From Psychrobacter aquaticus CMS 56 (GTDB taxonomy: Bacteria; Pseudomonadota; Gammaproteobacteria; Pseudomonadales; Moraxellaceae): a DNA stretch of 64,000 bases. The stretch lies in contig NZ_AUSW01000034.1 of assembly GCF_000471625.1 (NCBI RefSeq), positions 471,135-535,134 on the forward strand. Reading direction: 5' to 3'. Of this stretch, positions 47,516-56,106 are shown one piece after another (within the stretch, counting starts at the first letter, position 1; each line of letters begins with the position of its first letter). The notes under the pieces were generated by a model. The model did not search any database, was not told where the DNA came from, and saw nothing but the letters and a program-made list of their open reading frames with translations. A program made the translations under genes and the position numbers.

Positions 47516-47722
47516 ATGGGTATCGTTAAGATTGATGATGAGCTACATGAAGAGATTCGCAAGGCAAGCTCAGTGATGGTGCGATCTATCAACGCGCAAG
47601 CCGAGTATTGGATAAAGATAGGGATGCTTGCTGAAGCCAATCCCAATATGTCTTATTCCCAAATCATACATGAGCAAATGAAAAACGCCGATGTCAACGT
47701 AAGGAATCTGATAGATGGCTGA
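47516..47722 (+). CDS. ParD-like protein
   Basis: 68 residues from ATG 47516 (MGIVKIDDELHEEIRK), chosen for the AGAGG 5 nt upstream; the frame is open from 47492. The start GIVKIDDELHEEIRKAS has the ribbon-helix-helix style of ParD-type antitoxins, and the following VMVRSINAQAEYWIKIGMLAEANPNMSY is the pattern of the ParD_like family. Such proteins usually bind DNA as dimers through the N-terminal strand. Its stop overlaps the start of the Map gene by 8 nt, so the two are translationally coupled. No RelE/ParE toxin is next to it. Confidence 0.8.
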   Translation: MGIVKIDDELHEEIRKASSVMVRSINAQAEYWIKIGMLAEANPNMSYSQIIHEQMKNADVNVRNLIDG

Positions 47723-48497
47723 GATAGTTCTAAAAACCTTGGAGGAATTGAACGTAATGCGCGAGTCTGGGCGACTACTGGCTTCTGTTTTTGCTTATCT
47801 TGATAAACAAATCACCATTGGTATATCTACGATGGAGATCAACGATCTTGTTGAACGCTATATCGTCGATCAACTAGGCGCACGCCCAGCCAGCAAAGGT
47901 CAATATGGCTATCAGTATGCGTTGAATACTTCGGTAAATAGCGTTGTATGTCATGGTATTCCGGCAGACACTCAAATACTTAAATCAGGGGATATTGTGA
48001 ATGTGGATATCACATTAGAACAAGGCGGCTTTATCGCTGACTCTAGCAAAATGTACTTAATTGGTGAGGTACTACCCCTTGCTAAACGCTTGGTTGATAC
48101 CGCCTATGAAGCCATGTGGGAAGGCATACGAGTGGTGAAACCTGGCGCAACGCTAGGTGATGTTGGTCATGCCATTCAAAATCATGCTGAAAAACAGGGC
48201 TACTCTATCGTACGGGAGTATTGTGGTCACGGTATTGGCCGTGAGATGCATGAAGCACCAGAAGTGCTACATTATGGACTTCAGGGAAAAGGCTTGGTTT
48301 TACAAGAAGGTATGACATTTACAGTTGAGCCAATGGTTAATCAAGGTAAAGCCAAAGTGAAAGTCAAAAACGATGGCTGGACGGTCGTCACTAGCGATAA
48401 AAAACTGTCTGCTCAATGGGAGCATACGATTGCTGTCACCTCAAACGGTTATGAGGTTCTCACTCTTCGAGCTGAAGAAATAATTTTAATCACTTAA
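47715..48497 (+). CDS. map: Type I methionine aminopeptidase, cassette-borne
   Basis: 260 residues. All active-site ligands of E. coli Map are kept: His80 (VVCHGIP), Asp98 and Asp109 (VNVDITLEQGGFIADSSKM), His172 (CGHGIGREMHE), Glu205 (FTVEPMV) and Glu236 (QWEHTIAVT). It should remove N-terminal Met from nascent proteins. It is not near rpsB/tsf, the usual site of the housekeeping map gene, and is fused by overlap to a ParD-like gene, so it may be a second copy under its own repressor-like partner. Whether another map exists cannot be seen here. Confidence 0.92.
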   Translation: MAEIVLKTLEELNVMRESGRLLASVFAYLDKQITIGISTMEINDLVERYIVDQLGARPASKGQYGYQYALNTSVNSVVCHGIPADTQILKSGDIVNVDITLEQGGFIADSSKMYLIGEVLPLAKRLVDTAYEAMWEGIRVVKPGATLGDVGHAIQNHAEKQGYSIVREYCGHGIGREMHEAPEVLHYGLQGKGLVLQEGMTFTVEPMVNQGKAKVKVKNDGWTVVTSDKKLSAQWEHTIAVTSNGYEVLTLRAEEIILIT

Positions 48498-48499
48498 GT

Positions 48500-48823
48500 G
48501 TTGCCTACTGCTGGTCGACTGGCGACACGCCGGACAAGCGGATTTTTATTCGTAATACGCTGAACTACCAGCCCAATCTATCCAGCACCAAAACAGCGCT
48601 CGACAAAGCAAAAGCTAAACACCGTAATTCTTATTTGGCGCGTTTCCCACAACTAGCAAATGTTCCGTTTGAATATACATGGGGCGGTATGCTCGGCGTG
48701 ATGATGAATCACGAACCTGTCTTTAAAGAGCCTGCTCCTAGCGTGTACGTGATGGCCGACATGAACGGCGCTGGTGTGGCGAAAGGCACTTATTTGGGCA
48801 ACTATATAGCAGAGTTCATCTGA
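48500..48823 (+). pseudogene. C-terminal remnant of an FAD-dependent amine/amino-acid oxidoreductase
   Basis: The frame reads through the end of map without a start codon of its own and encodes about 107 residues: VAYCWSTGDTPDKRIFIRN, a helix-rich stretch, then FEYTWGGMLGVMMNHEPVF, APSVYVMADMNGAGVAKGTY and YIAEFI before the stop. The W-G-G, the P-x-x and the late GAGVAKGTYLGN (FAD-binding C-terminal segment of DAO/PuuB-type enzymes) identify the family. The FAD-binding N-terminal ~75% is missing, replaced by the ParD-like/Map cassette. A TTG at 48635 could start a 62-residue peptide, but nothing suggests it functions. Confidence 0.75.
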
Positions 48824-49173
48824 CTCTTTTTTATATTGACCTGACTATACTTCATAGCCTCTTTTCTTAATTTCTTCTACCTCTAACAGTCGCTTTACCG
48901 ACAATTAGAATGAGCGCATGCCTAACTCTCGCCTTTCATGTTGTGCTTAATAACCACAATAAACCTTTGAATTGGTTTGGTTTTTACAAAAATTACTCAC
49001 TCTTACATTATTAATGATTATTGAACATTTAAGCATCAATTTCTTTCAAAGCTCTGAGATATGATGTTTCCAGTACCGAACAGGCACTTATCGACTATCA
49101 GATAATTGCTGGTCTGGATTTCGCTATTTTTTTTAACCAAATAGTACATATTGAATGTTAATAGGAACAAATC
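48824..49173. other. Intergenic region upstream of the glycosyltransferase locus
   Basis: 350 bp, T-rich, without a supportable gene. It should carry the promoter of the glycosyltransferase run. No clear terminator or operator was seen. Confidence 0.4.
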
Positions 49174-50757
49174 ATGGCGGTCAATAGTGGGGTACTTTGT
49201 AAAGAAACATGGGAAGCTATCGCTGGTTATTCTGCAGAGCGTCCCCTACAAAAGAGCCAGTCACAAGCCAGCACAACTGCTGCTTTAAGCTTTCAGTTAA
49301 TGACGCGTGCTGAACCGCCAGAGTTGGTGATTGCCACCATACATTCCTTGCTAGCAATAAAAGAAGCCCATGATGAGATTATTATTATTGATAATAATAA
49401 TACTGAAACCTCACTGTATAAGCCACTGGCCGCGTTTTGTGCCAGCTTAGACCCCAAACTCAATGTACATTTTTATCATATTGATGCGGTAGAAGGTTTT
49501 AAGGCAGGCGCACTGAATTTAGCATTAGGATTAATGAGCCCAGACTGCACACATCTCGTCGTCGTTGATAGTGATTATCAAGCATTACCACATGCGAGAA
49601 AGTCGATTGCCAATGCCCTTCATCACTATCCTGACCATACGCTGCTTCAGTTCCCGCAGTTTTATCGTAATGCTAGTCAAGTAGACACGCATAATGAATT
49701 AAACCATTACTTTAACCACCACTTGTACCGTCCTTTTAATCGCACTCGCGCTTTATCGACAGGTACTTATGCGGTTATTCGTCGCTCAGATCTATTGAGT
49801 TTGGGTGGCTGGTCGGGGGCATCGATTACCGAAGATGCGCAGATGGGCGTGCTCATGCATCAAAGAGGCTTTCGCAGCCAGTTCATACCAGAAGTCATCG
49901 CTACGGGTTTATTGCCCAATACGTTGAATGATTTGATGTCCCAACGTCGACGCTGGATCTACGGCAACATGCAAGTATTAACGGATTATTTTTCGTGGCC
50001 GTTGCCTTTTTTAGCGCAATCCTCTGTTACTACTAAAAACCTAGATGAACGCCTAACTTATATACGGGCTCATCTTTCGCAGCTCAGTGCGTGGACAAAC
50101 TTTACGGGCTTTTTTATCTTCCTCCAAGTCTGTTCACTATTCATTATTGGCAGTGCTCTCTTTAGCACTGATCCTAATTTGTCGCTATTAACGCCTTTAT
50201 ATCTGGTTTATATCAGTTACGCGCTCTTTTTAGGCAGACGTTTGTGGGCGTATTTTCACGATCAAGCCCCACTTAATAAACAAGTTGATACAGACCATCA
50301 GTCAAATGTTGGCACAAAACTACGTGCATGGTTGATGCATATAAACTTTTGGGAGCTTGGGGCGCTGTCATGGTTGCCTGTTTTGTGGGGTCGTAAAAAG
50401 CCATTTATCTGTACGCCAAAGCAAGCGCCTATCGGTACGCGTCATTCATTGTGGCAGGCAAATATAATGGCTTTACCAAAGCTGCTTTTAGTACTAAACA
50501 TCATCACCGCCCTATTGGTCGCGCCCTTCTCTCCGCTTTATTCGCCGCTATTGTTTGTCTGTGCAGTGACTGTCTGTGTTTTAAAACTGTGGGCTGCAAA
50601 AGTGGCAATGGACAATTTTGCTTTTACTGAGCAAAAAACACCCAGTATCAGCATAAAATCTAAGCTGGTTGTTACAGCAGTTCGCAAGCAAGCCAAATCT
50701 ATAAAAACGTCTGACATTACGACGGCATTAAATAATAAAAAAACTATTAACTCCTAA
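49174..50757 (+). CDS. Membrane glycosyltransferase, family 2 (cellulose-synthase-like)
   Basis: 527 residues. The GT-A domain begins FQLMTRAEPPELVIATIHSLLA; the catalytic Asp positions are in EIIIIDNNN and VVVDSDYQALPHA (DxD-like), then ITEDAQMGVLMHQRG (the catalytic ED) and QRRRW (QxxRW motif), the set that defines processive family-2 enzymes. At least four membrane spans follow (FFIFLQVCSLFIIGSALF, LYLVYISYALFLG, LLLVLNIITALLVAPF, LLFVCAVTVCVLKLWA). It may polymerise or transfer sugars across the inner membrane. First gene of a four-glycosyltransferase run. The donor and product are unknown. Confidence 0.85.
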   Translation: MAVNSGVLCKETWEAIAGYSAERPLQKSQSQASTTAALSFQLMTRAEPPELVIATIHSLLAIKEAHDEIIIIDNNNTETSLYKPLAAFCASLDPKLNVHFYHIDAVEGFKAGALNLALGLMSPDCTHLVVVDSDYQALPHARKSIANALHHYPDHTLLQFPQFYRNASQVDTHNELNHYFNHHLYRPFNRTRALSTGTYAVIRRSDLLSLGGWSGASITEDAQMGVLMHQRGFRSQFIPEVIATGLLPNTLNDLMSQRRRWIYGNMQVLTDYFSWPLPFLAQSSVTTKNLDERLTYIRAHLSQLSAWTNFTGFFIFLQVCSLFIIGSALFSTDPNLSLLTPLYLVYISYALFLGRRLWAYFHDQAPLNKQVDTDHQSNVGTKLRAWLMHINFWELGALSWLPVLWGRKKPFICTPKQAPIGTRHSLWQANIMALPKLLLVLNIITALLVAPFSPLYSPLLFVCAVTVCVLKLWAAKVAMDNFAFTEQKTPSISIKSKLVVTAVRKQAKSIKTSDITTALNNKKTINS

Positions 50758-50871
50758 AAATATCTAGGGTTAACAACAGCTGGGCTATATTCGTTTTTAA
50801 CTTCTTATGCTTATTGAGAGTTATCTTTCTGCTCAATTCAAATCCATTACTATTTTTACTTTGAGGTTCAT

Positions 50872-52218
50872 ATGTCTTGTGCCAATGCTATTCATTTTGT
50901 AGATGCAATCAGTTCTAGTAATGCTCGCCCTACCCCTTTATCCGGCAAGCCGTTGCGCATAGCGATCATCGCTCATTGTTTGTATCCTATTGCCCAGCCT
51001 TACGCAGGCGGGCTTGAGATGATTACCCAACTGATATGTGATGAGCTCGTTGCCCAAGGTCACGATGTTTTACTTTATGCCCATGAAGACAGTCAAACGC
51101 AAGCCACGTTACTACCGTTTTTAACACGAGCTGAGTTTGACGCGACGGTTTATGATAATGAACATGAGTCATTAGGCATGAGCCGTGAGGAGATGTACCA
51201 GTACTTGGTCTATCAAAGCGCCTTGCGCGATATTATCGAGCGTGACGAGCGCGGTGAGATTGACATCGTCCACAATCACAGTCTACATCATATTCCGATG
51301 ATGACGGGTCAAGCCTTTGGTGCTCGATTCTTTACCACTTTTCATACCCCTATCTTTCCACAATTACGTTTGGCGCTTCTGACTCTGCGCCATGGGACAA
51401 AAACCCAATTTACCGCGGTTAGCGAACATCAGCAGCAGCTTTTTTCTGAATTTGTTCCTTCGCACGTGGTTTATAACGGCATCGACGTGGCATCTTTTAT
51501 GACTGATATCGAATCTGCTACTGGCTTTGAAAAAGATTTTGACGGTTATGATGATGAGGTTTACTTTTGGTATGGCCGTATTTGTCCTGAAAAAGGCACG
51601 CATCTGGCAATGCAGTACTGTATGGAAGCGGGCAAGAGATTAATCATTGCAGGCCCTAAAAGTAATGAAGATTACTTTAACGAGCAGGTGGCACCATTAT
51701 TGGCTAAAGACCGTAAAAACAATACGCAGCCCCTGTTTGATTATGTGGGTCATGTCACCAAAGACGAAATCAATCGCTACCTGTGTCAGGCGACCGCCAT
51801 GCTATTTACCAGTACTTGGGACGAGCCTTATGGCTTGACACTGGCTGAAAGTCTGGCTTGCGGTACGCCCGTCATTGGCTTTGATGTGGGCGCAAGTGCC
51901 GAAATTGTCACACCAGACACAGGCGTTATCGTGCCGAAAGAGGACAAAGCAGCATTTATACAAGGGTTTGCTGAGATTAAAAATATCTCGCGTCAGGCTT
52001 GCCGCAAACGTGCTTTAGCATTTTGTTCCGTCTCTGCGATGGTGGATGGATATCTACAATTATATCAAGCAGCCGTGGCTAACAGACAGCAACAACGCTT
52101 AAGCCATCAAAAAGACGTCCGTCAGACGTTAACCACTTTTAATAACCTAAATGGTAAAGCAAAGCCATTGGTTGGATCAGACAATGAATCCATTGCCATG
52201 AGCCTTGGAGAACGATAA
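50872..52218 (+). CDS. Glycosyltransferase, family 4
   Basis: 448 residues. The GT-B fold has an N-terminal half starting LRIAIIAHCLYPIAQPYAGGLEMITQLICDEL (acceptor side, with the typical GG-E), and a C-terminal half with YFWYGRICPEKGTHLAMQYC and the donor-binding ESLACGTPVIGFDVGASAEIV (the E-x7-E motif region, DEPYGLTLAESL). No membrane span or signal peptide, so it is cytosolic and retains configuration. The ~25 N-terminal residues before LRIAII are not conserved. The next gene starts within its stop codon region. Confidence 0.9.
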   Translation: MSCANAIHFVDAISSSNARPTPLSGKPLRIAIIAHCLYPIAQPYAGGLEMITQLICDELVAQGHDVLLYAHEDSQTQATLLPFLTRAEFDATVYDNEHESLGMSREEMYQYLVYQSALRDIIERDERGEIDIVHNHSLHHIPMMTGQAFGARFFTTFHTPIFPQLRLALLTLRHGTKTQFTAVSEHQQQLFSEFVPSHVVYNGIDVASFMTDIESATGFEKDFDGYDDEVYFWYGRICPEKGTHLAMQYCMEAGKRLIIAGPKSNEDYFNEQVAPLLAKDRKNNTQPLFDYVGHVTKDEINRYLCQATAMLFTSTWDEPYGLTLAESLACGTPVIGFDVGASAEIVTPDTGVIVPKEDKAAFIQGFAEIKNISRQACRKRALAFCSVSAMVDGYLQLYQAAVANRQQQRLSHQKDVRQTLTTFNNLNGKAKPLVGSDNESIAMSLGER

Positions 52219-53426
52219 TGCGGATTGGCTATTACGCGCATCATCATGGTTCAGGGCACTGTCGACAGATAGACAAGCTTGCCGGCCTATTGCCGCTTGA
52301 AAATAGACAGCAACTAACGGTATTTACCAGCTTAACCTCAGAGGGTTATACGTTTACCGCGATTAATGAGCAACAGATCATACGCCTTCATGCAGAGGAT
52401 GAACGTGCCGATGACGTGCTAAAAGGTCGCGCTGGAGAACATTGGCAGCCCGCCAGTCTACATTACTCGCCTGTTGGCAATGCCGATATTCAAAAACGTA
52501 GCCATCAGATACTGGATACGATTTATCAGCGCAAGATTGATTTGATGATCGTCGATGTGAGTGTGGAAGTGGCCATGCTATGCCGAACCGCGAGTGTGCC
52601 TTATCTCTACGTGAGACTGCCCGGCTGTCGTGATGATGTGCCCCATCTTGAGGCCTTTGCTGGCGCACTTGCTCTAGTAGCCCCTTATCCTCGCGTACTC
52701 GAAGCCGCCATGACACCACGTTGGGTAACACAAAAAACGCTATATCTTGACTTTATTACTCCCACCAAAAATAACCCCTCAACCTATGAGGATTTTGTCA
52801 AAACGCTCATGGCGTTAACTGATGATGATAAAGTGCGTGAAGCTTTTTCTGCGTCCGCACAAATTATTACCGTGATTAAAGGCTACGGCGGGCACGAAGC
52901 CATTGACGCAAAACTGCCTGAGTTGCGCCGTTTATTACCAAATACCTTAATCATATCGCTTGGACCGATAGACGACGCTATGCGGCGTTATGTTGATATC
53001 GCCACTCATGTGGATGATGTAACGCCCTTTATGCAACACAGTGATTACTTGCTCATGGCATGTGGTCTCAATGCTGTTGCACAAGCCTATCATCAGGCAA
53101 CGCCACTGGTAGTTCTGCCTGATGAGCGTCCGCATCAAGAGCAAGAAGTTATGGCGCAAGCATTAATAGCGCAAGGACGAGCACTAAGTTGGGAGCAGTT
53201 TAAAAGTTTAGTGACGGATAAACATATTCCTGCAAACTCTGACAAACTGTTTTTGCAACAAATACAAGATGACAAATCTCAGATGCCATCACTTACTAGC
53301 ACAGACTACTTACCTGCTGCCCAAGCGTTTATGAGTAGCACCACGACCTACTCGACGACTAAGTCTTGGTTCAATGAATGGCTACTTCCCCAGCTTAACC
53401 TGAAACCGGATCTTGGTCACAGCTAA
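52218..53426 (+). CDS. GT-B glycosyltransferase (MGT-like)
   Basis: 402 residues. It starts MRIGYYAHHHGSGHCRQIDKL, the His/Gly-rich GxGH-type loop of MurG/UGT-like enzymes; the C-terminal half has the donor-binding pattern DYLLMACGLNAVAQAYHQATPLVVLPDERPHQEQEV-like region. It belongs to the GT1/GT28 structural group; I cannot name the substrate. No membrane span. The start overlaps the preceding stop (TAATG), so it is translationally coupled to the GT4 gene and likely works in the same pathway. Confidence 0.85.
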   Translation: MRIGYYAHHHGSGHCRQIDKLAGLLPLENRQQLTVFTSLTSEGYTFTAINEQQIIRLHAEDERADDVLKGRAGEHWQPASLHYSPVGNADIQKRSHQILDTIYQRKIDLMIVDVSVEVAMLCRTASVPYLYVRLPGCRDDVPHLEAFAGALALVAPYPRVLEAAMTPRWVTQKTLYLDFITPTKNNPSTYEDFVKTLMALTDDDKVREAFSASAQIITVIKGYGGHEAIDAKLPELRRLLPNTLIISLGPIDDAMRRYVDIATHVDDVTPFMQHSDYLLMACGLNAVAQAYHQATPLVVLPDERPHQEQEVMAQALIAQGRALSWEQFKSLVTDKHIPANSDKLFLQQIQDDKSQMPSLTSTDYLPAAQAFMSSTTTYSTTKSWFNEWLLPQLNLKPDLGHS

Positions 53427-53472
53427 AGAATGCTTTTACCCTTATTTCTACTATAAAAAACGGTGATGACCG

Positions 53473-54471
53473 ATGACCACAAAACCAATGTCCAACTTTG
53501 ACTTTACTTCTGAACATATCCCCATAACGGTGATTACGACGTGCTACGGACGCAATCGCCACCTTTATAATCTACTAGCCAGCCTGATGAATGGTAGCGT
53601 CAAGCCTGACGAAATTATCATTGTGAATGATGATGCCGATCCCAAACGTTTGGCGGCATTCTCTTTAAACATTGTACAAATTGCCACCACTGCTGATAAG
53701 CAAGTTGATAGCACGTCTGATTCAGCCACTAAAATCGAGTTTGATATCGGTCACAATCGTAATCTCGGGGCTGCGCGCGCCACCCATGATGCGCTCATAT
53801 TTTTAGACGTGGACTGTATCGTCGCGCCGACGTTTATTGAGCAGCTAAGCGCCAAACTGCAAACTCGGCCAAACAGTCTATTGATGGGCCAACCACGCTA
53901 TCTCACGCGACCTTTGTCAGCAGTAGAGAGCGTAAAGCTACAAGATGGCGCTCTTGCCCTCTCTGATCTAAACCAGTTGTCCGTTTATAACCCTTATCGT
54001 GATAATCTTGAGGAAGTTGAACCTAACCCTACAAAAACGAATCAGACAGCGATGAAGCAGACTGAAGATTACGGGGCTTTTTGGAGTTTGTGTTTTGCTA
54101 TTAAACGGAAGCTGTTTGAGCAGATAGGTGGGTTTGACACTCATTACACAGGGTATGGCGCAGAAGATACTGATTTTGCCTTTACAGCGCGTCAGTTACA
54201 TATTGATTTTTATCTCACGGCCGATGTTGTTTATCATCAACAGCACAGCGTTTATCGGCCGCCGCTTAATCATCTAGATAGTATTGTCATCAATGCCAAT
54301 CGTTTTTACCGTAAATGGCAATGCTGGCCGATGTCAGGATGGCTCTCACAGTTTGTTGATATGGGACTCATTCATTGGCAAGCTGAGCAATCAACCCCAA
54401 TTGCTCTGGTCAGACAGCCCAGCCGTAACGAGATAGCGCTGGCTCATTGCCCCGATGCGCCTTATGTTTAG
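53473..54471 (+). CDS. Glycosyltransferase, family 2, with galactosyltransferase-type C-terminal part
   Basis: 332 residues. The GT-A N-terminal part has ITVITTCYGRNRHLYNLLASL, IIIVNDDADP and LIFLDVDCIVAP (the DVD metal-binding motif). The C-terminal half has FWSLCFAIKRKLFEQIGGFD and YGAEDTDFAFTARQL, the ED motif and hallmark of the Glyco_transf_7C type. No membrane span. It is 46 bp after the GT-B gene, last of the four-gene run. The sugar transferred is not deducible. Confidence 0.87.
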   Translation: MTTKPMSNFDFTSEHIPITVITTCYGRNRHLYNLLASLMNGSVKPDEIIIVNDDADPKRLAAFSLNIVQIATTADKQVDSTSDSATKIEFDIGHNRNLGAARATHDALIFLDVDCIVAPTFIEQLSAKLQTRPNSLLMGQPRYLTRPLSAVESVKLQDGALALSDLNQLSVYNPYRDNLEEVEPNPTKTNQTAMKQTEDYGAFWSLCFAIKRKLFEQIGGFDTHYTGYGAEDTDFAFTARQLHIDFYLTADVVYHQQHSVYRPPLNHLDSIVINANRFYRKWQCWPMSGWLSQFVDMGLIHWQAEQSTPIALVRQPSRNEIALAHCPDAPYV

Positions 54472-54574
54472 AGACTTATATTTAGAGCCTTATATTTAAA
54501 AATTATGCACTTATAAGGGTTTTGACAAAATAATCCCGATGAGTGACTGCTCTCAAGGCTTTGACCATCCATTC

Positions 54575-55384
54575 TTAATATTGACGAATAATCTCTACCT
54601 CTTGCGGCGGTGAATGCATCTCGCGGCGCTCAAATTCCCAATTGTGTCCTTGCCAAAAATGGGCGGTCTTAGCGTTATCATTAAACCCAAGCATCAATAA
54701 CTGTAGCGGTAACTCTGCTTGTTGAATGTCTTGCAAATGCGCTCGAGCCGCGAGCAACAACCGATACAATAAAAACCCTGACGACGGCGCTGATGAATGA
54801 ATGTCCTTGAAAGAAGGATAATCCGCGACGACTGGATGCTGCTCTGACAATACGCTATGGTGCATGTCACTCTCTAACAACGCTTGTACTGCCAGTGGAA
54901 TCGTCAGTATCCGATCAGCAGTGATGGGGTCATCATTGGGACTTGGGTCGTCATCTGGAGCAGGAAATTGATACGGCTGATTACTGAGTAATATTCCTAG
55001 AGGGGCTGCCTTTGCCATTCGTTTTATCACTGACACATTATTGCTTCTGGGCGGTAAGCCAAAATGCAATTTACTATCGCCAATTTGCCGGAAAAATAGC
55101 AATTTAGGCAGTGTACTTACCAGCGGGTGATTGGCAAAAAAATCAGCATGTATAAAATGATTAAACAACACCAACACATCATCTGGCTGTAGTAAGTCCT
55201 CAAGTTGGGCAACACTAATAGACGGATTGTTCGCGATAAATACAATCCGATTTTTTTGCTTTAGAGCAGTTTGAATATTGGGTGGCAGACTTATAAAGGC
55301 AGCAGCTTCTGTGCTGATTTTATTCACTTCAGCTTCATTACTATGTGATATTGAACCATTATTTAAAGGTATCGAAGTTTGCAT
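54575..55384 (-). CDS. Uncharacterised protein, possibly sialyltransferase-like
   Basis: 269 residues. The core begins RIVFIANNPSISVAQLEDLL with VLVLFNHFIHADFF, a layout (NxPS, then F-N) that recalls the VGNGPS and RFN segments of GT29-type and other simple glycosyltransferases, but I do not see enough to assign the family. The first ~25 residues and the stretch at about 145-160 (DDDPSPNDDPI) look disordered. No signal peptide or membrane span. It is convergent with the four-glycosyltransferase run, 103 bp from its end, so a role in the same glycan is only a guess. Confidence 0.55.
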   Translation of the reverse strand: MQTSIPLNNGSISHSNEAEVNKISTEAAAFISLPPNIQTALKQKNRIVFIANNPSISVAQLEDLLQPDDVLVLFNHFIHADFFANHPLVSTLPKLLFFRQIGDSKLHFGLPPRSNNVSVIKRMAKAAPLGILLSNQPYQFPAPDDDPSPNDDPITADRILTIPLAVQALLESDMHHSVLSEQHPVVADYPSFKDIHSSAPSSGFLLYRLLLAARAHLQDIQQAELPLQLLMLGFNDNAKTAHFWQGHNWEFERREMHSPPQEVEIIRQY

Positions 55385-55479
55385 GCTAGACGTATTTGTC
55401 CTATTTAATGTAGATAACTTTTTAATTGATTATTTGGGGTCTGGAACTTATCTAGCGCAAAAACCTCATTTTAAATTCT

Positions 55480-55893
55480 TCAAGTCTGCTTGGGCGGTAC
55501 GGAATACGTGCCCACCACGTGTGCCACTACGTCGCTTGAGCCTTCTGAATAAAGAGACACTTCACCTACGATAAGCCTGCGCCCTACTTTCATTAAAATG
55601 CAATCCGCCATAATACGGGCTTCTGCGGAGGGTTTACGCAAAAAATTAATGGTCAGACTTGTAGTCACTGTCAATGGAACAATGCCGATTTTGCCAAGTA
55701 TCGCCACATAGATGGCCACATCAGCGATGCTCATCAACACTGGTCCAGAGACGGTGCCACCAGGACGCAGCTCATTTATCCCAATATCGTGTGACAAAGT
55801 CGCGCCTGTCTCATCTACGGTCTCGACGATACATTTGGTTTGTGGGAACTCCAATGCCATAAAGGCGACGATTTCTTCCTTGGTTGCAGACAT
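55480..55893 (-). CDS. PaaI/YbgC-type thioesterase (hotdog fold)
   Basis: 137 residues from ATG 55893 (MSATKEEIVAFM), chosen for the GGAAGAG 2-8 nt upstream; the frame is open to 55932. Hotdog features: GINELRPGGTVSGPVLMSIADVAIYVAIL (the long helix with G-G-x-V and the acidic D of the active site), VTTSLTINFLRKP, and the strands ending VAHVVGTYSVPP. Members hydrolyse acyl-CoA thioesters, the substrate being unpredictable from sequence. It is encoded 95 bp from the preceding minus-strand gene and sits alone, next to repeat copy B. Confidence 0.85.
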   Translation of the reverse strand: MSATKEEIVAFMALEFPQTKCIVETVDETGATLSHDIGINELRPGGTVSGPVLMSIADVAIYVAILGKIGIVPLTVTTSLTINFLRKPSAEARIMADCILMKVGRRLIVGEVSLYSEGSSDVVAHVVGTYSVPPKQT

Positions 55894-55994
55894 ATCTCTT
55901 CCTTGAATTGCATGATCCTTACCGAGAATCACTCTTTTGCTTATCGTTCATAGTTGATACTAAATAACAAAGTACAACCACTCAAACATGGTAG

Positions 55995-56075
55995 CGTACT
56001 GCTAGAATAATATTTTCTTGCTCGCTGTGCCTTCGCAGCTCGATGCTGCGAAAATTTATCCTAGCAGCATCATAC
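55995..56075 (+). repeat. Palindromic repeat element, copy B
   Basis: 81 bp on the plus strand from CGTACTGCTAG to GCAGCATCATAC. Outer arms TGCTAGAATAATATTTTC and the reverse complement of GAAAATTTATCCTAGCA pair with small bulges; the inner hairpin TTCGCAGC-TCGAT-GCTGCGAA is perfect over 8 bp; GCTGTGCC lies unpaired on the 5' side only. The same arrangement, with compensated stem changes, is seen in copy A (38361-38437, minus). Confidence 0.8.
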
Positions 56076-56106
56076 TCATTTTATAGTAGATAGACTATAG
56101 CGTTTA

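Noticed and set aside
48635..48823. Independent 62-residue gene from a TTG
   Set aside because: In-frame oxidoreductase similarity extends upstream of the TTG to the map stop, so it is better explained as the tail of a truncated gene.
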